Under the pieces are notes generated by a model. The model had not been told where the DNA came from. It saw only the letters and a program-made list of their open reading frames with translations, and searched no databases. Positions 21,670-30,218 of a DNA stretch of 64,000 nucleotides are shown piece after piece. Origin of the DNA: UBA6168 sp041392505 (lineage in GTDB: Bacteria; Bacteroidota; Bacteroidia; Chitinophagales; Saprospiraceae); assembly GCA_041392505.1 (NCBI GenBank), contig JAWKLX010000039.1, forward strand, positions 1 to 64,000. The letters are read 5' to 3'. The translations under genes were made by a program, and so were the position numbers. Every line of letters starts with the position of its first letter. Position 1 is the stretch's first letter.

Positions 21670-22344
21670 TTAATTGCAAGCGCCTTTTTCCCATTTTAAA
21701 ACACCTGCATTTTTTGCTGCACATTCATTGGAATAAGTTTTCCCATCACAACCACAAACTGGATCGTATTCATCCGTACAATCCGTTTTTTTAGGGTTCG
21801 GATCCATGCACTCTTCGCATTTACCTGCCACCCATTTAGAAACACCTGCTTTCTCAGCCTCGCACTGATTGCTGTAAGTTTTACCATCGCATCCACAAAC
21901 AGGTCGGTATTCCCGTGTGCAACCTTTGTTCTTGTCGATCTTCGCCACATCAATACAATCGTTGCAAGCCCCTTCTACCCAAATTTTAACACCAGCAATT
22001 TTTGCCAAACATGGATTGTTGTAGGTTACATTATTGCAACCACAAACGGGATGGAGCTCTTTGGTGCAGGCCTGGTCGGGATTGATACTTTTAGCATCGA
22101 TACAAGTCTCACACTCCCCTTTGGTGTATTTGAGGACACCAGCCTTAATTGCCTGACATTCATTGCCGTACGTTTTGCCATCACAACCACAAACGGGGTC
22201 ATATTGCATCGTACAAATACCCTCTGGGTCAATTTTAGAAGGATCGATACAGCCATCGTTTTGAGGCACTTTTGCCTCTTTACAAGTAGCAGCCAGGAAA
22301 ACAACGGAAAGAACCGCAACAAGGTAAAGGGAGTATTTTTTCAT
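21670..22344 (-). CDS. Lipoprotein with four tandem Kazal-type inhibitor domains
   Basis: 224 residues. The N-terminus (KKYSLYLVAVLSVVFLAATC) is a lipoprotein signal with Cys21 as the likely lipidated residue. The remainder is four repeats of about 45-50 residues, each with six cysteines and the Kazal core PVCGCDGKTYxNxC (the second has PVCGCNNVTYNNPC), then AGVxxWxxGxC. Kazal domains are substrate-like inhibitors of serine proteases. The P1-region residues differ between copies (MQYD, KELH, REYR, DEYD), so the domains may target different proteases. Possible protection of the cell surface against its own or foreign proteases is inference. No homology call beyond the domain was made. Confidence 0.88.
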   Translation of the reverse strand: MKKYSLYLVAVLSVVFLAATCKEAKVPQNDGCIDPSKIDPEGICTMQYDPVCGCDGKTYGNECQAIKAGVLKYTKGECETCIDAKSINPDQACTKELHPVCGCNNVTYNNPCLAKIAGVKIWVEGACNDCIDVAKIDKNKGCTREYRPVCGCDGKTYSNQCEAEKAGVSKWVAGKCEECMDPNPKKTDCTDEYDPVCGCDGKTYSNECAAKNAGVLKWEKGACN

Positions 22345-22371
22345 AATTAGTTGGTTTGCGAAGGCATGGAC

Positions 22372-24369
22372 TCACAGTTTACTAAAAAACTTTCTGCCCA
22401 TGATGTAATATTGAAAAACAATGCTTTTAGGTAAAATCCCGTGGCGATTGGGTTGGGGCGAAATGCGGACTCTTTGGATCAGCAAATCAATGTCGAGCCT
22501 TTTTCGGATGAAGGTAATCAGCGCTAAAAAAAAGGAAAAAAAAGCCATGATGACAGCTTGGGCATGTAGCCACTTTCGCTGCAATAAAAAGACGATGGCA
22601 GCCATAAAATCCATGGACAACCTCATCGGAATAAGGTAGGCCATCCGCAGGGGGCTCTCATTTTTCAATAAGACATAATAATTGTTTCTGAAATTCAAAT
22701 AGGCTTTATAAGGCGACTGGTAAGCTAATGTGCCTCCGCCATAATGATACACCGTCGAGCGGGGGGTAAACATCACTTTGTACCCCGCCCGTTTCATTCG
22801 CCAACAGAGGTCAATCTCTTCCATGTGCGCAAAAAAGTCATCGTCAAACCCTCCAAATATTTTAAACAAGGGCGCTCTGACGGCCATGCAGGCGCCTGAA
22901 GCCCAAAATATTTCTTTCACCTGATCGTATTGGCCATTGTCTTTCTCAACCGTATCAATGATACGGCCACGACAAAATGGGTAGCCTAAAAAATCGATCC
23001 ATCCACCTGCGGCCCCTGCATGTTCAAACTTTTCTGGCTCTCTCAATGATTTGACTTTGGGCTGAACGGCCGCAATGCTCCGATCCGATTCCAAGAGTTT
23101 GACGAGTGGTTCGAGCCATCCTTGCGGAACTTGTACATCGGAATTGAGCAGCACAAAGTAGTCTTCCTCTAAATCATTCAGAGCAAGATTATATCCTTTC
23201 GCAAAACCATGGTTTTGATTTAACTGAATTAACGGGACTTGGGGGAAATTTTGCTTCAAATAGGCAACCGAGTCATCCTTGCTGGCATTGTCGGCCACAT
23301 ATACTTTGCAATTGGGATAGCTTGTTTTTAAAGCGTGCGGCAGGTATTTTTCCAATAATTTTCTGCCATTATAATTTAGCACTACTATGGCTACCGAAGG
23401 CATCAATTTCGACTCCCACCTTGCTAATTTCTGGTCAGCTTTCTGTAAGCATTTTTCAACGTTGGTTTGATCCTTCGATATCTGTTCTTTTAATTCATTC
23501 AGGTCGTTCAATTTTTTATCATTCCTGATAAAATCCACCAATTCCACTTTCACCACGTCATCGTAAATCGTTTTGTTAAAATCAAAAATATTGACCTCAA
23601 TCGTCTTTTCGGGTAGGTCTTTCAAAGTAGGCCGGTTGCCGATGTACAGCATGGCCCGATGCCGTTCGCCGTCATAATTCGCATAAGCAGCGTACACTCC
23701 ATCCTTGGGGATCAATTTAAATTTTTCGGTCAATTGGAGGTTCGCAGTTGGGTATCCGATTTTGTTCCCAATCTGCTGCCCTTTGATCACTTTGCCCGTC
23801 AAGGTGAAATAATGGTTCATCAAGGATGCGGCATTGGCCACGTCGCCCGTCTCCAATGATTCCCGGATCTTGGTTGAGCTCACTGCTATTTCATTGATTT
23901 CTTTCGCCTCAATTTCTACAACCTTGTAGTCCCCCGTTTTTTCGTGCCATTTCAAATAATTGATGTCCCCCCGGCGGTTCATCCCAAAGCGGTGGTCATA
24001 ACCAATCACGATGTGTTTGGGTTGGAACTTCTGCACCAAAAAACGCTGGATGTACTCGTCGGCACTCTGCTGGGAAAATTCAATGGTAAATGGGACGATC
24101 ACCAGATGATCAACTCCATATTTTTCAAAAAGAGCGATCTTTTCCTCCGTCGTCGTAATCAGTTTTAAAGTAGTGTCCTTTGGATAAACTATTTGACGGG
24201 GGTGGGGATGAAACGTGATGGCGATGCTTTCCCCACCATTGGCAATGGCGAGGTCTTTGACCTTCCGCAAAATCTTTTGGTGGCCAGTGTGAAGCCCATC
24301 GAAAGAACCGATCGTAATGACCGAATTCCGGAAGGCAGGTAGGTTTTCCAAGTCTCTGTGCACTCTCAT
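22372..24369 (-). CDS. ribF: RibF (riboflavin kinase/FAD synthetase) fused to a GT2 glycosyltransferase
   Basis: 665 residues. Residues 1-322 are a complete RibF: the HIGH-like GLHTGHQ (25-31), FHPHPRQIV, YDHRFGMNRRGD and VSSTKIR form the FAD-synthetase part. KIGYPTANL, GVYAAYANYDG and IGNRPTL form the riboflavin-kinase part, making FMN and FAD from riboflavin. From Met323 (MPSVAIVVLNYNG) a full family 2 glycosyltransferase follows: VYVADNASKDDS, FVLLNSDVQVP, ASGACMAVRAPLF, FFAHMEEIDLCWRM and a C-terminal membrane helix. Across the junction a TGA in another frame overlaps the ATG of the GT2 part (TTGATG), so a one-base indel would separate them into two overlapping genes. Fusion versus artefact is therefore open. 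Confidence 0.85.
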   Translation of the reverse strand: MRVHRDLENLPAFRNSVITIGSFDGLHTGHQKILRKVKDLAIANGGESIAITFHPHPRQIVYPKDTTLKLITTTEEKIALFEKYGVDHLVIVPFTIEFSQQSADEYIQRFLVQKFQPKHIVIGYDHRFGMNRRGDINYLKWHEKTGDYKVVEIEAKEINEIAVSSTKIRESLETGDVANAASLMNHYFTLTGKVIKGQQIGNKIGYPTANLQLTEKFKLIPKDGVYAAYANYDGERHRAMLYIGNRPTLKDLPEKTIEVNIFDFNKTIYDDVVKVELVDFIRNDKKLNDLNELKEQISKDQTNVEKCLQKADQKLARWESKLMPSVAIVVLNYNGRKLLEKYLPHALKTSYPNCKVYVADNASKDDSVAYLKQNFPQVPLIQLNQNHGFAKGYNLALNDLEEDYFVLLNSDVQVPQGWLEPLVKLLESDRSIAAVQPKVKSLREPEKFEHAGAAGGWIDFLGYPFCRGRIIDTVEKDNGQYDQVKEIFWASGACMAVRAPLFKIFGGFDDDFFAHMEEIDLCWRMKRAGYKVMFTPRSTVYHYGGGTLAYQSPYKAYLNFRNNYYVLLKNESPLRMAYLIPMRLSMDFMAAIVFLLQRKWLHAQAVIMAFFSFFLALITFIRKRLDIDLLIQRVRISPQPNRHGILPKSIVFQYYIMGRKFFSKL

Positions 24370-24582
24370 GCGGCAAATGTACGTGGTTGGGGAATTTTTT
24401 TTCTGATGAATTGCATGGTTTAGATGTTTGGTGAAAAGGTTTTGTTTGGTTTAAAATCTCAAGGCCGATTGCCAGCTTTTTCTATTGGATCATTCAAGTT
24501 ATGAAGATCCATTTTTTTGGCTTCGCCAAAAATATGATTGAGCTGAATTTCGCAGATAAAACAGAAAAGCTGTTCAATCGAT

Positions 24583-27186
24583 TCAATCAGCGTTCAATTT
24601 CAGCAATTTAACATATCTCGTAGTGCTGCTATTTTGTATTTGCAAGAAATACAATCCTGCCGCCAAACCAGTTGGTTTTAGCTTGCCCATTTTCCCCATC
24701 ACTGTTCCAGAATGCAAAAACTGACCCTGTCCATCGAATAAAGTGATGACAGTTTGCTCATTCGGATTCTCTGCGAATAAGACAGTTATTCCCTCCGAAA
24801 ACGGGTTAGGAAAAATGGTAAATGCTGGCAAAATCGTTTCTTCCGCTGCATTTGGCAGATCGATAAAAACCTGCTGGCTAATTACACTTCCGCAGGCTGG
24901 GTTGCCGATACTGAGAGACACTTGATAAGCACCACCTTGGCTGTAAATATGGACTGGTTCAAATTCATCTGAGCTGTTGCCATCCCCGAAATCCCAAAAA
25001 TAATAAGTCGCCCCGGTTGAATTATTGGAAAAATAAACCGTAACAGAATCCACCAAAAAATCAAAACTTACCTGAGGGGTGGCAAAAATTTCAAGGTAGT
25101 CATTCTTCGTAGTCGTATGTTCCCCAAGCGCATTTTGAACGGTCAGCGTTACATCATAAATGCCCGGTTCGGCATACGTCACCAAGGGGTGTTGTTGGTT
25201 GGAAATACTGGGGTCGCCACCCTCGAATTCCCAAAAATAAGATTGAATGTTTTCCCCTGAAGACTGATCTTGAAATTGTACATCGACGGGCGTACAGCCA
25301 AAATAGGCCGCACTGAAAGCCGCTGTGGGAAACCCTCCAACCGTTACGGATTGGGTAATCATTATTTCTCCACAATCATTAAAGGCGGTTAAAGTGACTT
25401 CATACTGTCCATCAGCTGCAAAAGTGTGATCTGGGTTTATTTCACTGGTGGTCGTTCCGTCCCCAAAGTCCCACAGATAGGCAATTGCATTGATAGAATT
25501 GTTTTCAAATGTATATTGGCCATTTCCCAAATAATTAAAATCAAAAGCAGCTTGCGGAACAGCTTCAACAGTTAAAACGGCAGCCGCAGATAGCATGTTT
25601 GAAATACAAGGTCCAGTGACTAAACACCTGTAAGAAAAGGCATTTTGCGATAAAATGGAGTTGGGAATTTCAAGGATGGGCGTCATTTCACCTGCGTATC
25701 CAATCCCAGACGGGATGTCTTGCCAGCCCGAGCCATCATTGACTTGCCACTGGTATTTCAGGAAATTACCCATCACCAAAAATTCAAAAAAAGCAGCGTC
25801 ATTTTCACAAACCAACTTGTCGATAGGTTGAGAAAGGATTGCGAAGGGAATCGGCTCTACTTCCGAAATCGGTATCTCTTCATAAGGTGTTTGCAACCCG
25901 GCCTGCCCTTGGGCAGCCCCGTTGGTCGGATCGCTGCATTGGGAGGAAACAGTCATATTTTCTCCCGGCAAGCCCCCAGAAAGGTTAAGGTTAACACTGT
26001 TAAAATTATTTGAAATAAAACGGCCACCGCTTCCCCCGCCTCCGGGGCCATTGCACCGATCAGCGGGGTTTTGGACAAATCCACCTTGACCGCCTACGGC
26101 CGAAATGGACAGTTGACCCATGATTTCTTCGGCGACTAGGACAACCGTGCCACCTGCACCACCGCCGCCGCTGCCATCGCCAATGGCCATGGCCGCCGAC
26201 TCCCCATTGGCAGAAATTGCATTTCCATTTGAAATAATCCTTTTTGCCAAAATAATGACCAACCCGCCCCCATTTCCGCCAGCCGAACCGGAGCCGTTGT
26301 TATCATGTCCAGCACCGCCGCCGCCACCTAAAAACCAGCGATTCGGTGCATTCTGAATAGGTTTGCCGCCCTTGCCGGGGAAATCTCCATCACAATTAAG
26401 GCCGGGGGAACTGGTTTTTCCACCTTCACCAGCGTTCGTGATATTTGCGCCGCCACCGCCGCCAGCATTGTGGTCGTTGCCACCACCGCCGCCATTGGCC
26501 TGCGCTCCCCTGCCCTGCTCTTTTCCTTGAATTAGATCTGCAATGCCTTCCCCTTTGGGCGCTCCCCGCCAATTGGAAAGGCTGTAATGATACCCATCGG
26601 CGTTCGTCAAAAATGTGCAATCGCTGGACAAGGTATTGGTTGAAGCTCCCCGAAAGCCTTTCCCATCCGCCTCAATAGTTGCTTGCAGTATCAAGTCTTC
26701 TTCCACTTCAATTACCAAAACCCCACCTTTCTTCCCATCCCATTTTGCTGGGGAAATAATTTCGGAAACAACGGCCTGCGAGTATTTTGGAAACGACACC
26801 AATTGGACGGCCCCAGCAACCTCGTAATCATTGGACAAAAGGTATTTTAAAAAAACTTCGTTGCCAACAATGGCCACTATTTCGTTTTTCTCCAACAGCC
26901 CAGCACCTCCGATTTCCAACACATCCCCAAACGCTGCGGAATTAGATTCATTGATAATTGCCCCTTTCATTTGGATTAAAAGGACTTGTTCTCCAATGGT
27001 AAAAGCCGATGCATCATCGGTCACTAATTTACTTTCACAGAAGTCGATATCGGTAATTTCTGCATAATGATTAATGACTCCAGAAAGTGGTGTTTGGGAG
27101 AGCAAGTTGCTGGAAACGAATAAAAATAGAATTGGCAATAAAAGTGAGTCCAATTTAAATAGTGCTTTTGAGGGAAAACTTTTCAT
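24583..27186 (-). CDS. Secreted glycine-rich PKD-domain protein with type A T9SS sorting domain
   Basis: I prefer the ATG at 27186, which gives a proper signal peptide (FKLDSLLLPILFLFVSSNLL); an in-frame ATG at 27252 would add 22 residues. The N-terminal third has short beta-like segments, then a glycine-rich block of about 180 residues with runs of up to five Gly. Further on are an Ig-like segment and three PKD domains (YLWDFGDGTTT, YFWEFEGGDPS, YYFWDFGDGNSS). The C-terminus is a type A sorting domain: FTIFPNPFSEGITV, GLAAGLYFLQIQ, RYVKLLK. Predicted to be exported by T9SS and anchored at or released from the cell surface. The binding target is unknown. Confidence 0.85.
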   Translation of the reverse strand: MKSFPSKALFKLDSLLLPILFLFVSSNLLSQTPLSGVINHYAEITDIDFCESKLVTDDASAFTIGEQVLLIQMKGAIINESNSAAFGDVLEIGGAGLLEKNEIVAIVGNEVFLKYLLSNDYEVAGAVQLVSFPKYSQAVVSEIISPAKWDGKKGGVLVIEVEEDLILQATIEADGKGFRGASTNTLSSDCTFLTNADGYHYSLSNWRGAPKGEGIADLIQGKEQGRGAQANGGGGGNDHNAGGGGGANITNAGEGGKTSSPGLNCDGDFPGKGGKPIQNAPNRWFLGGGGGAGHDNNGSGSAGGNGGGLVIILAKRIISNGNAISANGESAAMAIGDGSGGGGAGGTVVLVAEEIMGQLSISAVGGQGGFVQNPADRCNGPGGGGSGGRFISNNFNSVNLNLSGGLPGENMTVSSQCSDPTNGAAQGQAGLQTPYEEIPISEVEPIPFAILSQPIDKLVCENDAAFFEFLVMGNFLKYQWQVNDGSGWQDIPSGIGYAGEMTPILEIPNSILSQNAFSYRCLVTGPCISNMLSAAAVLTVEAVPQAAFDFNYLGNGQYTFENNSINAIAYLWDFGDGTTTSEINPDHTFAADGQYEVTLTAFNDCGEIMITQSVTVGGFPTAAFSAAYFGCTPVDVQFQDQSSGENIQSYFWEFEGGDPSISNQQHPLVTYAEPGIYDVTLTVQNALGEHTTTKNDYLEIFATPQVSFDFLVDSVTVYFSNNSTGATYYFWDFGDGNSSDEFEPVHIYSQGGAYQVSLSIGNPACGSVISQQVFIDLPNAAEETILPAFTIFPNPFSEGITVLFAENPNEQTVITLFDGQGQFLHSGTVMGKMGKLKPTGLAAGLYFLQIQNSSTTRYVKLLKLNAD

Positions 27187-27415
27187 CGGGGCGCACAGGC
27201 ATTGACGGAGTTGGCCTATTTCTGAGGATATGATTTTTAAAAAAATATTCATGTAATTATCGGTTGAAGGAATAAAAAACTACTTTTGCGCCCGCTTAAT
27301 CCCACTGCTTGTTAATCAAGGTAAGTGGGGATGTTTAACCAAGCGCTGGAATTGTTCGATTTTGTTTCATTCAGAAGTTCAAAAGTCAATAATTTCCGGC
27401 AACAACATTTAAAAA

Positions 27416-27973
27416 ATGGCTGTTAAAATCAGACTGCAAAGAAAAGGCAAAAAAAGGAAGCCTTTCTATCACATCGTTATCGCCGATTCCCGTTCCCCAC
27501 GTGACGGTAGGTTCATTGAGCAAATTGGCTCTTACAACCCACTGACGGTCCCCGCTACCATAGAATTGGACAGAGAGAAAGCTTACGACTGGATCACCAA
27601 AGGTGCACAACCAACCGAAACTGTTCGGGCCATTCTCCGCTTTAAGGGTGTAGGATACAAAAAACACTTGCAGCGTGGCGTTAAGAAAGGTGCTATCACC
27701 CAAGAACAAGCTGACACTATGTACGCTGCTTGGATTGAAGCTAAAGAAGTAAAAGTGGCCAAACGCCGTGAAAAAGCTTTGGAAGAAAAAAGACAATGGA
27801 ATGCAAAAATTGCTGGTTTGGACATTCCTTTCAAAGCCCCTGAAAAAGTGGTCCCAACTGTAGAAGTAAAAGCAACAGAGGAAGCTCCTGCTCCTGAAGT
27901 TGAGGAAGAAGCTCCAGTTGTTGAGGCTGAAGCTCCTGCGGCTGATGATGCAGCAGCTACAGAAGAAGAATAA
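27416..27973 (+). CDS. rpsP: 30S ribosomal protein S16 with acidic C-terminal extension
   Basis: The N-terminal 80 residues are canonical S16: VKIRLQRKGKKRKPFYHIVI, ADSRSPRDGRFIEQIGSYNP and ETVRAILRFKGVGYKKHL. Usual S16 is 80-90 residues, but this protein is 185; the remainder is a lysine-rich helix and then an Ala/Pro/Glu-rich tail (EEAPAPEVEEEAPVVEAEAP), seen in many Bacteroidota S16 proteins. It binds 16S rRNA in the 30S body. A terminator hairpin follows 24 bp after the stop. The opposite frame across this gene is an artefact. Confidence 0.97.
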   Translation: MAVKIRLQRKGKKRKPFYHIVIADSRSPRDGRFIEQIGSYNPLTVPATIELDREKAYDWITKGAQPTETVRAILRFKGVGYKKHLQRGVKKGAITQEQADTMYAAWIEAKEVKVAKRREKALEEKRQWNAKIAGLDIPFKAPEKVVPTVEVKATEEAPAPEVEEEAPVVEAEAPAADDAAATEEE

Positions 27974-27997
27974 ACTACTGTAATTGACGACTAATAA

Positions 27998-28029
27998 AAA
28001 AGCCTTCATGCATCTGTGTGAAGGCTTTT
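27998..28029 (+). terminator. Rho-independent-type terminator after rpsP
   Basis: Perfect 11-bp arms 27998-28008 and 28019-28029 with a 10-nt loop; the 3' arm ends in TTTT and is followed by C-T-A-T6. An A-run before the 5' arm means it could also stop minus-strand transcription from the convergent lipoprotein gene. Confidence 0.85.
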
Positions 28030-28052
28030 CTATTTTTTGGCGTAATCAAAAA

Positions 28053-28427
28053 CTACTGCCCGACTTTTCTCAATTTCATGATCTTGATCTCCCCGTTGGC
28101 TTTCATTTTCAAAATTAAAGAATCAGCCGAGAGTGCTTCAATTTGAACAGCTTTTTCATTGGAAGCGGTATTTACGGTATCCATGGTATACAATAAGGAA
28201 CCATTGACATAATAAGTCCCGGCTTCTTTATAGTTGATGGTGCTTTCATAAGAATAAAAACCATCCTCTTTAAACAAAAAACCAACTTCTGAATAATCAA
28301 TCTCAAGTGGCGTATCGCCTTCAGAGATATAATAGGCTTGCCACTCCCCTACCAATTTATTGCTGTCTAAATTATTGCACCCGATGGATGCAGATAGCAT
28401 TGACAGAAAAATAATGTGATACTTCAT
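28053..28427 (-). CDS. Lipocalin-like putative lipoprotein
   Basis: Starts at ATG 28427 (124 residues; the upstream TTG would add seven). The signal is KYHIIFLSMLSASIGC with a lipobox-like ASIGC. The mature part, LVGEWQAYYISEG, VGFLFKEDGFYSYESTI, AGTYYVNGSLLYTMD and LILKMKANGEIKIMKLRK, follows the strand pattern of the small lipocalin-like or DUF-type proteins common in Bacteroidota (LxGxW opening). Likely periplasmic or outer-membrane anchored. Function unknown. Transcribed toward rpsP. Confidence 0.65.
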   Translation of the reverse strand: MKYHIIFLSMLSASIGCNNLDSNKLVGEWQAYYISEGDTPLEIDYSEVGFLFKEDGFYSYESTINYKEAGTYYVNGSLLYTMDTVNTASNEKAVQIEALSADSLILKMKANGEIKIMKLRKVGQ

Positions 28428-28607
28428 CTTTTTAACTTTTACAGACAATCCGCAAAAATAAACCTAAGTAGCTCGTCAACTAAGGTAAACCAATTGATTA
28501 AGAAAACCTTAACCTAATATTTTTAATTGAACGTGAGGTAGGGATTAAAACAATTGACAATCAATTATTTAGCCGCTTTGCGGCCTTAATCCATACCTCC
28601 CGTTAAT

Positions 28608-29981
28608 TTAAGCCAAGATACTGTGCCAGATCAGAAAAGCTATGCTACCTGCCACAAAACCAAGTGCTGCCAACCAAGTTATTTTCTTTAGGTACCAGAT
28701 GAAATCAATTTTTTCCATGCCCATTGCAGCTACCCCTGCGGCCGACCCAATAATCAACATGCTACCCCCGGTTCCCGCTGCATAAGCGATGAATTGCCAC
28801 AATTTGTCATCCAAGGGCGCATCGTACATTCCCATGGATGCTGCAACCAATGGGACATTATCAATAATGGCTGAACCTACCCCCAAGAGCATAACCACAA
28901 CATCCCGATTGCTAAAAGTATTATCCAGCGACTCTGCCACATACCGTAGAGTACCCACCTCTTCACCATTTACCACTCCATAAACCAAACTTTCCAATGC
29001 ACCAACAGCCATCAAAATACCCAGGAAAAAAAGGATGCTTGACATCTCAATCCTAGATAATGCTTTGTGGGCAGAATATTGGGCTCGCCTTTCTTTATCA
29101 AAATCCTCTTCAGGATGAATATATTCGGAAACCAGCCAAACAATCCCTAAACTCAACATCATTCCAAGGTATGGTGGCAAATGGGTAACCGTCTTAAATA
29201 TGGGGACAAACACGATCATGCCCAACCCTAAATAGAGCATTGTCTTACTGCTTAGGAGTGCCTCTTCTTTTTTGGCTTCCCTTACATTTAAGCTGATCTC
29301 ACCTTTGAAAGGCTCTAAAAAGGAAGCGACGAAAATAGGCAGGGCAAAACAGATGATTGAGGGGAAAACCAGCATTTCAATTAATCCAAACGAGGATACC
29401 CTATTACCGATCCATAACATCGTTGTAGTTACATCGCCAATCGGAGACCAAGCACCACCAGCATTTGCCGCAATGACAATCAAGGCTACAAACCAAATCC
29501 TTTCTGACCGATCGGGGATTATTTTGCGCAATAAAGTCACCAAAACAATAGTAGCAGTTAGGTTGTCAATAATTGCTGAAAGAATAAACCCTAAAATGCT
29601 AACTATCCAAAGCAGGGATTTTTTCTTTTTCGTTCTAACATAACTTTTCAAGACTTCAAACCCCCGGTGGAGGTCAATAATCTCAACAATCGTCATCGCT
29701 CCGATTAAGAAAATAAGAATCTCAGCAGTTTTTCCCAAGTGGTGAAGCAAGGTACTATTAAAACCTTCGCCTGCATGATGGGCCTCCTCCGAAGAAATTT
29801 GGAAAACATTTTCGTGAAAATCAATCACAGACAGGGTTCCGCTGTGAAAGCCCAAAGCCAACAATGCCCAGCAAATCGATGCCATTAAAAGAGCAGGAAC
29901 GGTCTTGTCTAACCTTAGCGGGTGTTCAAAAACTATCAGCAAATAGCCTAAAACAAAAGTTGCAATAATCGTTGGAATCAT
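28608..29981 (-). CDS. nhaD: NhaD-type Na+/H+ antiporter
   Basis: 457 residues with about 11-12 hydrophobic segments. Recognisable NhaD features are AEILIFLIGAMTIVEIIDLH, IDNLTATIVLVTLLRK, AANAGGAWSPIGDVTTTMLW (the highly conserved ion-path motif), LGVGSAIIDNVPLVAASMGM and AGTGGSMLIIGSAAGVAAMG. It exchanges cytoplasmic Na+ (or Li+) for H+ at the inner membrane, consistent with a marine or saline habitat. Monocistronic by spacing (gaps of 160-240 bp on each side). Confidence 0.92.
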   Translation of the reverse strand: MIPTIIATFVLGYLLIVFEHPLRLDKTVPALLMASICWALLALGFHSGTLSVIDFHENVFQISSEEAHHAGEGFNSTLLHHLGKTAEILIFLIGAMTIVEIIDLHRGFEVLKSYVRTKKKKSLLWIVSILGFILSAIIDNLTATIVLVTLLRKIIPDRSERIWFVALIVIAANAGGAWSPIGDVTTTMLWIGNRVSSFGLIEMLVFPSIICFALPIFVASFLEPFKGEISLNVREAKKEEALLSSKTMLYLGLGMIVFVPIFKTVTHLPPYLGMMLSLGIVWLVSEYIHPEEDFDKERRAQYSAHKALSRIEMSSILFFLGILMAVGALESLVYGVVNGEEVGTLRYVAESLDNTFSNRDVVVMLLGVGSAIIDNVPLVAASMGMYDAPLDDKLWQFIAYAAGTGGSMLIIGSAAGVAAMGMEKIDFIWYLKKITWLAALGFVAGSIAFLIWHSILA

Positions 29982-30168
29982 AAAATTTAAGTTTTCGTCT
30001 TTTGATCCAGAAACGTATCAGAATAAACACTCTCACTGGATCTGCTACCATGAAAATTCGGGCGAATTTAGCCAAAGTACTAAGACCTCAATAAAATTGC
30101 CCAGTTTTTATTGCTTGTGTTGAATAATATTTGAATTACTAAATGATTCTTTAACATGGGGTTATAAA

Positions 30169-30201
30169 AAAGCCGTACAAAGCTTTGCTTTGTACGGCTT
30201 T
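30169..30201 (-). terminator. Terminator of the T9SS/OmpA operon
   Basis: Perfect 15-bp arms 30169-30183 and 30187-30201 with a 3-nt loop. On the minus strand it is followed by a run of six T (A-run at 30166-30171 on +, partly in the stem). It lies 18 bp beyond the OmpA-family stop. Confidence 0.9.
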
Positions 30202-30218
30202 CATTTTTCAAAATTAAA

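Noticed and set aside
27386..28009. 207-codon minus-strand frame
   Set aside because: Antisense shadow of rpsP; Phe/Ser-rich sequence arises from the Lys/Glu-rich coding strand.
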